From Roseburia sp. 1XD42-69 (GTDB lineage: Bacteria > Bacillota > Clostridia > Lachnospirales > Lachnospiraceae), in NCBI RefSeq assembly GCF_003612565.1, contig NZ_RAZG01000029.1:1-44535 (forward strand): a stretch of 44,535 nt of DNA, written 5' to 3'. Below the pieces are notes generated by a model. That model saw only the letters and a list, made by a program, of their open reading frames with translations, did not search any database and was not told the DNA's origin. Every line of letters begins with the position of its first letter. Within the stretch, counting starts at the first letter, position 1. Positions 16,833 through 25,573 of this stretch are shown piece by piece. Made by a program: the position numbers and the translations under genes.

Positions 16833-17708
16833 ATGGCTGGAAAAATAGGAAGAAACGACCCATGCTGGTGCCACAGCGGGAAAAAATATAAAATCTGCCA
16901 TCAGGCATTTGACGAGAAAATAGCAATGATACAGGGTGCAGGACACATTGTCCCCACACACGATTTGATTAAAACCCCGGATCAGATTCACGGGATTAAG
17001 GAAAGCGCTAAAATTAATATTGCGGTTTTGGATGAAATTGCAGAGAAAATCCATGCGGGCATGAGCACAGAGGAGATTGACCGGCTGGTCTATGAGAGAA
17101 CTACCGCTATGGGAGGGATACCGGCGCCTCTAAATTACCAGGGATTCCCCAAAAGCGTTTGTACGTCCTTAAATGATGAAGTCTGCCATGGGATCCCCTC
17201 GGAGGATGTGATTTTAAAAGAAGGGGATATTGTCAATGTGGACGTGTCCACGAATTTAATGGGATATTATTCCGATTCCTCCAGAATGTTTTGTATCGGG
17301 GAGGTAAGCACGGAAAAGCAGAAACTGGTGCAGGTTGCCAGGGAATGTATTGGAGAGGGATTAAAAAAAGTAAAACCCTGGGGATTTCTGGGGGATATGG
17401 GACAGGCGGTTCATGATTATGCCTATGCCCATGGGTACACAGTAGTCCGGGAGATTGGCGGCCATGGGGTTGGGGTGGAATTTCATGAGGATCCTTGGGT
17501 AAGCTATAACAGCCGGCAGGGAACAGAAATGCTTATGGTGCCCGGAATGATGTTTACCATTGAGCCTATGATAAATATGGGGAAAGTGGAGATATACGTG
17601 GACGATAAGAACAACTGGACCGTGTACACGGAGGACGGCAAGCCTTCCGCCCAGTGGGAAGTGCAGGTGCTGGTAACAGAGGAGGGCTATGAGATTATCT
17701 CATATTAG
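16833..17708 (+). CDS. map: Methionine aminopeptidase type I with N-terminal SEC-C motif
   Basis: This 291-residue cytosolic metalloenzyme removes initiator methionine. An N-terminal SEC-C zinc motif (GRNDPCWCHSGKKYKICH, with C11, C13, C22 and H23) precedes the catalytic domain. The five metal ligands are all present: D137, D148, H211, E244 and E276. SEC-C extensions are found in other clostridial enzymes of this type and may help ribosome or SecA contact, but their role is not settled. It lies 33 bases after the SurA-N-like gene and may share its transcript. Confidence 0.94.
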   Translation: MAGKIGRNDPCWCHSGKKYKICHQAFDEKIAMIQGAGHIVPTHDLIKTPDQIHGIKESAKINIAVLDEIAEKIHAGMSTEEIDRLVYERTTAMGGIPAPLNYQGFPKSVCTSLNDEVCHGIPSEDVILKEGDIVNVDVSTNLMGYYSDSSRMFCIGEVSTEKQKLVQVARECIGEGLKKVKPWGFLGDMGQAVHDYAYAHGYTVVREIGGHGVGVEFHEDPWVSYNSRQGTEMLMVPGMMFTIEPMINMGKVEIYVDDKNNWTVYTEDGKPSAQWEVQVLVTEEGYEIISY

Positions 17709-17737
17709 CGCACAGACAAAGTAGAAAAGAGGAACCT

Positions 17738-18898
17738 ATGAAAAGATGGCAGATTGCAGCAAGAATTTTGATGTTGGCTGTAATATGTGGACTTGCCGGC
17801 TGCGGGGAGAAACATAAAGCTGAAGCAAAAGATTATTATGCGCTGGTGCAGAAGCAGGAGAAATTTGGATACATAGACGGCACAGGAAAAAAAGTGATTG
17901 ATTTTTTATATGAGGACGCAGGAAATTTTTCGGAAAACGGCCTGGCCTACGTGTTAAAAGATGGCAAATATGGATATATTAGTACAGACGGGGAAATGGT
18001 TATAGCCCCCCAATTCGACAGGAGTTACGGCTTTTCCCATGGTTATGCGGTTATTGAGGAGCAGGGAAAGTTCGGAGCCATTGACACCCAGGGAAATGTG
18101 GTGATAGAGCCAAAGTATGAGGGGATTTTTACCTTTGGGGAAAACGGCTTGGCAGTTTACCAAAAAGGAGACAAGTACGGCTATCTGTCCAAAGAGGGAG
18201 AAGAAGTGATTCCGGCCCGTTATACCATGGCAAAGGCATTTACAAAAGAGGGGCTGGCCGTCGTCATGGAAGGTGAGTATTTTGGGATGATTCGGGAAGA
18301 TGGAAGCGAGGCTGTGCCCGTGGAATATCAATATCTGGATGATTTAGGGGAAAACGGCCTGGCTTTGGCACAGAAGGACAATAAATGGGGCTATATTGAT
18401 AAGGATGGCAGGACGATAATTGACTTTATTTATGACGGGGCCTCCTCTTTTTCAGAAAATGGCCTGGCGGCTGTGTTTACAGGGGGGAAATACGGATACA
18501 TTGACAAAAATGGGAAAAAAGTTATCCCCTTTGAATATACTAATGCGGGAAAATTTGCAGATGCGGGAGACGGGAACTTTCTGGCGGCTGTGTGCCTGGA
18601 GGACCGTTACGGCTATATCAATGAAAAGGGTGAGAAAGTCGTGCCCATCCGTTATGGATATGTGAGCGACTTTTCAAAAAACGGCCTGGCTGCAGTGAGC
18701 AGTGACATGGGATGGGGCTATGTAAACCAAAAGGGAGAGGAAATCGGAAGCTTTACATACCAGTATGCCAGCACTTTCGGGGAGTCGGGTCTTGCCATTG
18801 TGGAGGCAGAGGGAGCTTACGGCTGCATGAACAGCGAAGGGGAAATTGTGGTGGAGCCGGAGTATGAAAATATAGGTACTTTTGTAAAAGTAAAATAA
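17738..18898 (+). CDS. WG-repeat lipoprotein
   Basis: A 386-residue secreted protein with a lipobox L-A-G-C near residue 22 and about ten WG (KWG) repeats of the form K-Y-G-Y-I-D-x-x-G, most often followed by VIPxxYxxAxxFSENGLA. The repeats should form a beta-propeller or solenoid surface. Such proteins are common in Clostridia and their ligands are unknown. AGAGGAA precedes the ATG. It is 29 bases after map and 23 bases before apt, so read-through into apt is possible. Confidence 0.87.
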   Translation: MKRWQIAARILMLAVICGLAGCGEKHKAEAKDYYALVQKQEKFGYIDGTGKKVIDFLYEDAGNFSENGLAYVLKDGKYGYISTDGEMVIAPQFDRSYGFSHGYAVIEEQGKFGAIDTQGNVVIEPKYEGIFTFGENGLAVYQKGDKYGYLSKEGEEVIPARYTMAKAFTKEGLAVVMEGEYFGMIREDGSEAVPVEYQYLDDLGENGLALAQKDNKWGYIDKDGRTIIDFIYDGASSFSENGLAAVFTGGKYGYIDKNGKKVIPFEYTNAGKFADAGDGNFLAAVCLEDRYGYINEKGEKVVPIRYGYVSDFSKNGLAAVSSDMGWGYVNQKGEEIGSFTYQYASTFGESGLAIVEAEGAYGCMNSEGEIVVEPEYENIGTFVKVK

Positions 18899-18921
18899 AT
18901 ATGAAACAGGAGGAACAGAGG

Positions 18922-19446
18922 ATGAAAAAGATTGAGGAATACGTAAGAAGCATACCGGATTTTCCCGAGAAGGGTATTATTTTCCGGGATATCACCAGCG
19001 TTTTGGGAGACGCAGACGGATTGAAGCTGGCCATAGATTCTATGATTGGCCTGTTAGACGGCCTGGAGTTTGACGTAATTGCAGGTACAGAGTCCAGAGG
19101 GTTTATTTTTGGCGTGCCCATCGCCTATGCCCTGGGGAAACCCTTCGTGCCTATCCGGAAAAAAGGAAAACTTCCCTGTGAGACAATTTCCGCATCCTAT
19201 GATTTGGAGTACGGCTGTGCAGAAATTGAGATGCACAAAGACTCCATCAAACCCGGGCAGAGGGTGATTTTAGTGGATGACCTGATTGCCACAGGGGGGA
19301 CTATTGAAGCCTGCATCCGTCTGGTGGAAGAACTTGGAGGAGAAGTTGCAAAAATTATTTTCCTTATGGAACTTGCAGGGCTTAAGGGAAGGGACAAGCT
19401 TTCCGGATATGATGTGGCATCCATCATAACTTATGAGGGAAATTAA
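18922..19446 (+). CDS. apt: Adenine phosphoribosyltransferase
   Basis: This 174-residue cytosolic enzyme converts adenine and PRPP to AMP. The ATG at 18922 is preferred to 18901 because AGGAGG (18908-18913) lies 8 bases ahead and it gives the standard start MKKIEEYVRSIPDFPEKGI. Key parts are FRDITSVLGD, GTESRGFIFG and the PRPP loop VILVDDLIATGGT (about 115-127). The purine permease that follows would supply its substrate, so the two genes form a salvage unit. Confidence 0.95.
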   Translation: MKKIEEYVRSIPDFPEKGIIFRDITSVLGDADGLKLAIDSMIGLLDGLEFDVIAGTESRGFIFGVPIAYALGKPFVPIRKKGKLPCETISASYDLEYGCAEIEMHKDSIKPGQRVILVDDLIATGGTIEACIRLVEELGGEVAKIIFLMELAGLKGRDKLSGYDVASIITYEGN

Positions 19447-19465
19447 GAAGAAAAGGAGAGAAACT

Positions 19466-20824
19466 ATGCTTGAAAAGTTTTTTAAGTTAAATGAAAATCA
19501 CACTACTGTGAGGACAGAAGTGATTGCGGGAATTACCACATTTATGGCTATGGCCTATATCCTGGCGGTAAATCCCACCATGCTTGGAGATACGGGGATG
19601 AACCGGGATGCAGTGCTTATGGCTACCTGCCTGGCATCCTTTGTGGGAACTATGGCGATGGCCCTCATGGCAAATTATCCTTTTGCCTTAGCTCCCGGAA
19701 TGGGGTTAAACGCATACTTTGCCTACACGGTGTGCGGGGCAATGGGGTATTCCTGGCAGATTGCTTTGCTTGCCGTATTTGTGGAGGGCATTATTTTTAT
19801 TGTCTTATCCCTTACCAGTGTGAGAGAGGCAATTTTTGATGCCATTCCCAGTACCTTAAAAAAAGGCGTCAGCGCAGGTATCGGACTTTTTATTGCCTTC
19901 ATCGGACTCCAGGGGGCCCATATTGTTGTGGCAAATCCTTCCACTCTGGTAAGTTATGTGGCTTTTGCAGAAAACTGGCATACGGAAGGAATTTGTGCCG
20001 TACTTGCCTTAGTGGGCCTTATGCTTACTGCAATCCTCTATATTAAAGGGGTAAAGGGCTCTATTTTGATCGGAATCCTTTCCACCTGGGTGCTGGGAAT
20101 GCTCTCTCAGGCGGCAGGAATTTACAGGGCAGACCCGGAGAACGGATTTTATTCCCTGTACCCCTCTATGGCCCTCACGGATTTTTCGGCTTTAGGCACC
20201 ACCTTTGGCCAGTGTTTTAAAGCTGATTTTTCCAATGTAAATATATTTAACTTTATTGTGATTTTACTTTCCTTTTTGTTTGTGGATATGTTTGACACCA
20301 TTGGTACATTAATCGGCGTATCCTCAAAAGCCGGAATGCTAGATCAGGATGAGAAACTTCCAAGAATCAGGCCCGCCCTTTTGGCGGATGCCATTGCAAC
20401 TTCCGCAGGCGCCGTATTGGGTACCTCCACCACAACCACCTTCGTAGAGAGCTCCGCAGGGGTAGGGGAGGGGGCCAGGACAGGGCTTGCCTCTGTGGTT
20501 ACGGGACTTTTGTTTTTGGCGGCAATCTTTTTTGCCCCGATTTTCACTGCAGTACCGGGATTTGCAACAGCTCCGGCTTTAATCTTTGTGGGATTTTTAA
20601 TGGTGACTTCCATTGTAAAAATTGATTTTGAGGATTTGACAGAGAGCATCCCCGCTTACCTTTGCCTTTTGGCTATGCCTCTTTTGTACTCCATTTCCGA
20701 GGGGATTGCCATGGGAGTGATTTCCTATGTAATCATTAACTTAGTCTGCGGGAAAGGGAAAAAAATTACGCCCCTTATGTATGTCTTGGCCGTATTATTT
20801 GTTTGCAAATATATTTTCCTCTAG
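19466..20824 (+). CDS. NCS2 family purine permease (AzgA-like)
   Basis: A 452-residue polytopic permease for adenine, guanine or hypoxanthine. AAAGGAGAG (19451-19459) marks the ATG at 19466. Family landmarks are TEVIAGITTFMAMAYILAVNP, the segment PGMGLNAYFAYTVCG, and VDMFDTIGTLIGVSSKAG with TSTTTTFVESSAGVGEGARTG, which hold the substrate-binding residues of the AzgA branch. It lies just behind apt. The exact base cannot be chosen from sequence. Confidence 0.93.
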   Translation: MLEKFFKLNENHTTVRTEVIAGITTFMAMAYILAVNPTMLGDTGMNRDAVLMATCLASFVGTMAMALMANYPFALAPGMGLNAYFAYTVCGAMGYSWQIALLAVFVEGIIFIVLSLTSVREAIFDAIPSTLKKGVSAGIGLFIAFIGLQGAHIVVANPSTLVSYVAFAENWHTEGICAVLALVGLMLTAILYIKGVKGSILIGILSTWVLGMLSQAAGIYRADPENGFYSLYPSMALTDFSALGTTFGQCFKADFSNVNIFNFIVILLSFLFVDMFDTIGTLIGVSSKAGMLDQDEKLPRIRPALLADAIATSAGAVLGTSTTTTFVESSAGVGEGARTGLASVVTGLLFLAAIFFAPIFTAVPGFATAPALIFVGFLMVTSIVKIDFEDLTESIPAYLCLLAMPLLYSISEGIAMGVISYVIINLVCGKGKKITPLMYVLAVLFVCKYIFL

Positions 20825-20852
20825 TATTTTTACAGGCAGGTTTCCAAGTTGT

Positions 20853-20902
20853 AAAAAACAGCAGGCATGGGATGTACAGTCCGTACAAACCATGCCTGCT
20901 GT
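20853..20902 (-). terminator. Strong minus-strand terminator
   Basis: A 13-bp perfect stem (20858-20870 with 20890-20902) has a loop containing a further TGTAC/GTACA pairing. On the minus strand it is followed by TTTTTT. On the plus strand the preceding A-run means it could also stop purine permease transcripts only weakly. Confidence 0.75.
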
Positions 20903-21025
20903 GTATGTTTCTGTCAAAAGCAGAAACATAAGGGAGAGAAAGAGTTTCAAATATTGTAAACCCTGTTGCCAGGGATAGCTTTTTGTCGGAGCCGACCAAG
21001 CCCCGCAGAACTTTACAACTCCTTT
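20853..21025 (-). ncRNA. Candidate structured small RNA, three-way junction plus terminator
   Basis: Read on the minus strand, TTGTAAA (21018-21012) pairs with TTTACAA (20960-20954) to enclose two hairpins. One is GCTT-GTCGG/CCGAC-AAGC (21001-20978). The other is CCCTG-GCAA-CAGGG (20974-20961), which carries a GNRA tetraloop only on this strand. Downstream come a perfect 10-bp hairpin (20930-20904, arms TATGTTTCTG/CAGAAACATA) and a perfect 13-bp stem (20902-20858) followed by six T, a strong terminator on this strand. The transcript would be about 170-190 bases. It matches no riboswitch or ribozyme family that I can name. It could be an sRNA or a standalone regulatory RNA. The strand is chosen from the T-run and the GNRA loop. 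No protein gene is seen in the 20825-21125 gap. Confidence 0.5.
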
Positions 21026-21039
21026 GATATGAATATAGT
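21012..21039 (+). promoter_or_regulatory. Candidate promoter of aroE-aroK
   Basis: TTTACA (21012-21017) and TATAGT (21034-21039) with a 16-base spacer point to a start near 21046. The -35 box coincides with the base-pairing arm of the minus-strand RNA candidate. Confidence 0.5.
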
Positions 21040-21044
21040 ATATA

Positions 21045-21058
21045 GAACAAATGTGTTC
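21045..21058. promoter_or_regulatory. Inverted repeat at the predicted aroE transcription start
   Basis: GAACA-AATG-TGTTC is a perfect 5-bp dyad lying at or just after the predicted +1. It could be a repressor site. It resembles a LexA box (GAAC-4-GTTC) but its GAAC/GTTC spacing is six, so LexA is not called. Confidence 0.35.
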
Positions 21059-21125
21059 ACAGTTTGAATAAAGATGGAATTATTTTTAAAGATTATTAAA
21101 AAAGAATAAACAGGAGGATACAAAA

Positions 21126-21998
21126 ATGGAGAAGCGGATAACTGGAAGTACGGGATTGTTGGGGCTGATTGGCTCCCCGGTGAGCCATTCCGGCTCCCCG
21201 GCAATGTATAATTACAGCTTTAGGGAACTTGGCCTTGACTACGCCTACCTTGCCTTTGACGTGCCCATAGAGGAGGTGAAACATGCCATACAGGCAATAA
21301 AAACTTTTCATATGCGGGGGTGTAATGTGACCATGCCCTGTAAAACGGAAGTGGTTCAGTACATGGATGAATTGTCCCCGGCGGCAGAGATTATCGGCGC
21401 AGTAAATACCATTGTAAATGAAGATGGAAAGCTGGTGGGGCATATTACAGACGGAACAGGTTTTGTGGATAATTTGAAAGACCACGGGACACAGGTAAAA
21501 GGCAAAAAAATTACCATTGCCGGAGGAGGCGGGGCAGCCACCGCAGTGCAGGTGCAGTGCGCTTTAGACGGTGCGGGGGCCATTTCTATTTTCAACAGGA
21601 AAGACGCCTTTTGGGGAAGGACATTAGAGACGGCGGATAAGATAAAAGCGGCCTGCCCGGCATGCGAAGTAGCTGTATACGACATTGAAGATGCAGAGAA
21701 GATGAAGGAAGAAATGGCGGAGAGCGATATTTTTGTGAATGCCACCATTGTGGGCATGAAGCCTATGGAAAATGAAACCGTGGTGAAAGACAGTTCTGCT
21801 TTCCACAAAGATTTAGTGGTGTGCGATGTGGTGTATAACCCCATAGAGACAAGGCTTTTGCGGGAGGCAAAAGAAAAGGGATGTAAATGCATCGGCGGCC
21901 AGGGGATGCTTTTGTGGCAGGGCGTGGCTGCGTTTAAGCTTTATACCGGGATGGATATGCCGGTGGAGGGCGTGAAAAAGATACTGTTTGGAGAATAA
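21126..21998 (+). CDS. aroE: Shikimate dehydrogenase
   Basis: This 290-residue NADP(H)-dependent enzyme reduces 3-dehydroshikimate to shikimate. The substrate site has SPVSHSGSPAMYN and the catalytic pair K73 (NVTMPCK) and D109 (HITDGTGF). The nucleotide-binding domain begins with ITIAGGGGAATAV. An AGGAGG precedes the ATG. The adjacent shikimate kinase, 17 bases downstream, takes its product, so the two form a short operon for aromatic amino acid precursors. Confidence 0.94.
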   Translation: MEKRITGSTGLLGLIGSPVSHSGSPAMYNYSFRELGLDYAYLAFDVPIEEVKHAIQAIKTFHMRGCNVTMPCKTEVVQYMDELSPAAEIIGAVNTIVNEDGKLVGHITDGTGFVDNLKDHGTQVKGKKITIAGGGGAATAVQVQCALDGAGAISIFNRKDAFWGRTLETADKIKAACPACEVAVYDIEDAEKMKEEMAESDIFVNATIVGMKPMENETVVKDSSAFHKDLVVCDVVYNPIETRLLREAKEKGCKCIGGQGMLLWQGVAAFKLYTGMDMPVEGVKKILFGE

Positions 21999-22015
21999 CA
22001 AAAAAGGAGAGTCTT

Positions 22016-22528
22016 ATGATACAGGGGAATATTTTTCTCATTGGCTTTATGGGAACGGGAAAAAGCACGGTTTCCAAAGAATTAAAAAAGATGCTTTCCA
22101 TGGAATGCATGGAAATGGATGATATGATTGTGGAGAGACAGGGGATGCCTATCTCAGATATTTTTGAGAAATACGGGGAGGATTATTTCCGGGATATAGA
22201 GAGCGGGCTTTTGGTGGAGCTTAAAGAAAAGAACAAAGTTATTGTCTCCTGCGGGGGAGGGGTGGTTTTGCGCCGGGAAAATATCGGCCATATGAAGGAC
22301 AGTGGGAGGGTGGTGCTTTTGTCTGCCACTCCTCAGACGGTGTATGATCGGGTGAAAAACACCACCAGCCGCCCTGTGTTAAATGGAAATATGAATGTGG
22401 GATATATCGGGGAATTAATGGAGAAGCGCCGGGAGAAATATGAAAAGGCAGCGGATATTGTGATTGTGACAGACGGGAAATCAACGAAGGAAGTCTGCAG
22501 GGAAATTGTAGATGCCCTGGAGAAATGA
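22016..22528 (+). CDS. aroK: Shikimate kinase
   Basis: A 170-residue P-loop kinase that phosphorylates shikimate with ATP. The Walker A motif is GFMGTGKST (residues 10-18). The shikimate-binding DDMI (D34-type) and FRDIES motifs and the glycine-rich CGGGVVLR are present. AAAAAGGAGA precedes the ATG. It is the last gene of the aroE transcript. Confidence 0.94.
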   Translation: MIQGNIFLIGFMGTGKSTVSKELKKMLSMECMEMDDMIVERQGMPISDIFEKYGEDYFRDIESGLLVELKEKNKVIVSCGGGVVLRRENIGHMKDSGRVVLLSATPQTVYDRVKNTTSRPVLNGNMNVGYIGELMEKRREKYEKAADIVIVTDGKSTKEVCREIVDALEK

Positions 22529-22561
22529 AAAATTTTCCGTTTTTCACAAATCTTTTCTTGG

Positions 22562-22589
22562 AATCAGGTGTCTGATTTGTTGTTTTTTT
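22562..22589 (+). terminator. Weak terminator after aroK
   Basis: AATCAG-GTGT-CTGATT is a perfect 6-bp stem followed closely by TTGTTGTTTTTTT. The stem is AT-rich, so stability is modest. Confidence 0.5.
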
Positions 22590-22607
22590 GTCATATGATG
22601 TTATAAT
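22580..22607 (+). promoter_or_regulatory. Candidate promoter of trkA
   Basis: A perfect TATAAT at 22602-22607 has TTGTTT at 22580-22585, 16 bases upstream. It starts inside the T-rich tail of the preceding terminator. Confidence 0.45.
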
Positions 22608-22646
22608 GGGTATAGGCTATTTCTATATTTGACGGAGGGTTTTACC

Positions 22647-24002
22647 ATGAAAATTATTATTGCGGGGGACGGCAAAGTGGGGGCTACATTAGTCCGGCAG
22701 CTCTCTGCGGAAGAATATGATTTGACGCTGGTGGATGTAAATCCCAACCGGTTAGACAGCAGTTCCGAGCGGTTTGACATTATGGCAGTTCAGGGGAATT
22801 GTGCATCCATGGAGGTTTTAAAAGAGGCGGGGGTGGAGACTGCGGATTTGCTTATTGCCGCTACAAGTGCAGATGAGGTAAATCTTTTGTGCTGCCTTAC
22901 CGCCCACGGGTTAAATCCCAGATTACATACTATTGCAAGAATTCGGAATCCGGAATATACCGGGCAGATTTATAAAATGCGCCAGGCATTTGCCCTGTCC
23001 ATGACAGTAAACCCAGAAAGGCAGGCGGCGGTGGAGGTTGAACGTCTCTTAAAATATCCGGGGTTTTTAAAGCGGGAGACATTTGCCAAGGGCCGAATGG
23101 AGCTGGTGGAACTTAAGGTTATGCCGGGGAGCAGGCTTTGCAATGTGACTTTAAATGATTTGGACAGCGTGGTAAAATGCCAGATTCTTGTGTGCGTTGT
23201 GGTGCGGGAGGGAAAAGCAGTTACTCCCGATGGTAATTTTGTCTTAAGGGAGGGGGATCATATTTTTGTCACCGCCTCTATTGAAAATTTAACAAAACTC
23301 TTAAAGAACCTGGGAATTATCACCCATAAGGCAAAGCGGATTATTATCTGCGGCGGCGGCAGAGTGAGTATTTATCTGGCAAAGCTTTTGCAAAAAAGCG
23401 GGATAACAGTTCAGATTATTGAGAAGGACAGGGATAAATGTGAAATTTTGGCGGCGCTTCTGCCCTCCGCCTGTATTGTACAGGGGGATGCCAGCGACGA
23501 GCAGGTTTTGGAGAGCGAGGGAATTTCCACCTGCGATGCACTGATTACCATGACGGGATTAGACGAACTGAACATGATTATTTCCCTGTACGGCAGCAAG
23601 TGCAAAGTGCCTCAGATTATAACGAAACTGGGACGCACCAACAGCAACGGTATTTTAGACAGCCTGGATTTGGGAAGTATTATCAGCCCTAAAGAGCTGT
23701 GCTGTAACACCATTGTGCGCTACGTCAGGGCAGTGGAAAATCAGTCGGGGGCGGCACTGGCGGTTCACTCCATTGCGGACGGCCAGGCGGAGGCGGCGGA
23801 GTTTGTGGTAGATGAGTCCACCATGCACTGCAATGAGCCCTTAAAGAACCTTCGGATTAAAGCTAATGTCCGGGTGGCAGGTATTTTAAGGTCCCAGACA
23901 CCGGAGCTGCCCAATGGTGATTCTTATTTCAGCAAAGGGGATACGGTGATTATTGTAACCAGCGGGCAGGTAATCTATCAGATAAATGATATTTTTGAGT
24001 AA
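22647..24002 (+). CDS. trkA: Trk potassium uptake regulatory subunit TrkA
   Basis: This 451-residue cytoplasmic protein gates the TrkH channel in response to nucleotides. The ATG at 22647 has GGAGGG at 22634-22639 and gives the usual MKIIIAGDGKVG start; the upstream codons in the frame are not used. Two RCK-N Rossmann domains are visible, one at residue 1 (IIAGDGKVGATL) and one near 230 (IIICGGGRVSIYLAKLL). Each is followed by an RCK-C domain (VMPGSRLCNVTL; CNEPLKNLRIKANVRVAG). trkH follows 25 bases later. Confidence 0.94.
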   Translation: MKIIIAGDGKVGATLVRQLSAEEYDLTLVDVNPNRLDSSSERFDIMAVQGNCASMEVLKEAGVETADLLIAATSADEVNLLCCLTAHGLNPRLHTIARIRNPEYTGQIYKMRQAFALSMTVNPERQAAVEVERLLKYPGFLKRETFAKGRMELVELKVMPGSRLCNVTLNDLDSVVKCQILVCVVVREGKAVTPDGNFVLREGDHIFVTASIENLTKLLKNLGIITHKAKRIIICGGGRVSIYLAKLLQKSGITVQIIEKDRDKCEILAALLPSACIVQGDASDEQVLESEGISTCDALITMTGLDELNMIISLYGSKCKVPQIITKLGRTNSNGILDSLDLGSIISPKELCCNTIVRYVRAVENQSGAALAVHSIADGQAEAAEFVVDESTMHCNEPLKNLRIKANVRVAGILRSQTPELPNGDSYFSKGDTVIIVTSGQVIYQINDIFE

Positions 24003-24027
24003 ATGATATTTATGGCAGGAGATAGCA

Positions 24028-25482
24028 ATGAATTATAAAATGATGGGCAGGTTTATGGGGCGGATTTTGCTTGTGGAGGCCGCTTTTATGCTGCCGGCCC
24101 TGTTAATTGGAGCGTATTGTAAGGAAGACGATGCGGTAAAGGGGTTTATATTGGGAATTGGAGTGACAGTTCTCCTCGCCGTGGGGCTTTTGCAGTTGTG
24201 CCGTGGGGCGGGGAAAGGTTTTCATGCCAAGGAAGGTCTTGTGTGCGTGGGCTTAAGCTGGATTTTTATGAGCCTTTTGGGCTCCCTTCCTTTTTATTTT
24301 TCCGGGGAAATTCCCCGCTTTATTGATGCGTTATTTGAGACGGTATCAGGTTTTACCACCACAGGGGCATCCATTCTCCCGGAGGTGGAAAGCCTGTCCA
24401 AAAGCATTTTGTACTGGCGGAGCTTTACCCACTGGGTAGGGGGAATGGGGGTGCTGGTATTTCTTTTGGCTGTGGCTTCCACAGCGGACAGTAAACAGGG
24501 ATTTACCATGCACCTCCTTCGGGCGGAGAGCCCGGGGCCTAATGTGGGGAAACTGGTGCTCAAGATGAAGACCACGGCAAGGATTTTGTATATGTTGTAC
24601 ATAGTACTTACACTTTTAGATGTAGTATTTCTGCTCCTTGGGGGCATGTCCCCTTTTGAATCCGTGTGTACGGCACTGGGAACCGCCGGTACAGGAGGGT
24701 TCGGGGTGCGCAATGACAGTATTGCCAGTTACAGTCCCTATCTGCAGAATGTGTGCACGGTGTTTATGTTTCTCTTCGGGGTGAACTTTACCTGTTATTA
24801 TCTTTTGATTTTAAAGAAGTTTTACAATGTCTTTAAGGACGAAGAGCTTCGGTTGTATTTCGGCATGGTACTGGGCAGCATTGCCTTGATTGTGTGGAAT
24901 CTGAAAGGATATTATTCCACACTGGGGGAAACTGTCCGCCATGCGGCGTTTCAGGTGGTAAGCGTGGTGACTACCACAGGGTTTGCCACCACGGATTTTG
25001 ATTTGTGGCCGAATTTTTCCAAAACCATTCTTTTGTGCCTTATGGTGGTAGGGGCCTGCGCCGGCAGCACCGGCGGCGGATTTAAGTGCATCCGTATTCT
25101 TCTGGTAATGAAAAATTTAAGAAGAAATGTACAGAAAGTCCTCCATCCCCAGAAAGTGCAGGTGGTGAGGATTAATGGACAGCCAGTGGCGGAAAAGATT
25201 CTGGACAATACCAATGCCTACCTGGCTGCATATACCTTCATTTTTTTATTTAGTTTTATATTAATCTCAATTGACAATTTTTCTGTTACCACAAATTTTT
25301 CTGCGGTGATGGCCTGCTTTAACAATATCGGGCCAGGACTTGAGGCCGTGGGGCCTACCTGCAATTTTGGGGCTTACAGCATTTTTTCAAAGATTGTGCT
25401 GATTGTGGATATGCTGGCGGGGCGTCTGGAAATATTCCCTATTTTGATTCTGTTTTCCCGGTCGGCATGGAAACATCGGTAA
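24028..25482 (+). CDS. trkH: Trk potassium uptake channel subunit TrkH
   Basis: A 484-residue membrane protein with the four pore-loop repeats of the TrkH/KtrB superfamily: SGFTTTGAS, GTAGTGGFGV, TTTGFATTDF and NNIGPGLEAVGP. The intracellular-loop region GACAGSTGGGFKCIRI lies between repeats three and four. With TrkA it forms a potassium uptake system. CAGGAGA precedes the ATG. The gene is full length. Confidence 0.94.
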   Translation: MNYKMMGRFMGRILLVEAAFMLPALLIGAYCKEDDAVKGFILGIGVTVLLAVGLLQLCRGAGKGFHAKEGLVCVGLSWIFMSLLGSLPFYFSGEIPRFIDALFETVSGFTTTGASILPEVESLSKSILYWRSFTHWVGGMGVLVFLLAVASTADSKQGFTMHLLRAESPGPNVGKLVLKMKTTARILYMLYIVLTLLDVVFLLLGGMSPFESVCTALGTAGTGGFGVRNDSIASYSPYLQNVCTVFMFLFGVNFTCYYLLILKKFYNVFKDEELRLYFGMVLGSIALIVWNLKGYYSTLGETVRHAAFQVVSVVTTTGFATTDFDLWPNFSKTILLCLMVVGACAGSTGGGFKCIRILLVMKNLRRNVQKVLHPQKVQVVRINGQPVAEKILDNTNAYLAAYTFIFLFSFILISIDNFSVTTNFSAVMACFNNIGPGLEAVGPTCNFGAYSIFSKIVLIVDMLAGRLEIFPILILFSRSAWKHR

Positions 25483-25543
25483 ATAGTAAAAATTATTACC
25501 TATAAAGCAAAATATTTCGATTTAGAAAACTCCCTTTCTCCGC

Positions 25544-25549
25544 TATACT
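25544..25549 (+). promoter_or_regulatory. Candidate -10 box before the interrupted ORF
   Basis: TATACT with TTTAGA 17 bases upstream (25521-25526) precedes an AAAGGAATG ribosome-site-like stretch and the ORF at 25574. Confidence 0.4.
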
Positions 25550-25573
25550 TTCCTTAAAAAGAAAGGAATGGTG

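Noticed and set aside
20775-21050. A 91-codon minus-strand ORF over the RNA candidate
   Set aside because: It has no Shine-Dalgarno, no family motif, and runs through perfect hairpins and into the permease gene; the RNA structure explains the region better.
21045-21058. LexA (SOS) box upstream of aroE
   Set aside because: The half-sites GAAC and GTTC are six bases apart instead of four.
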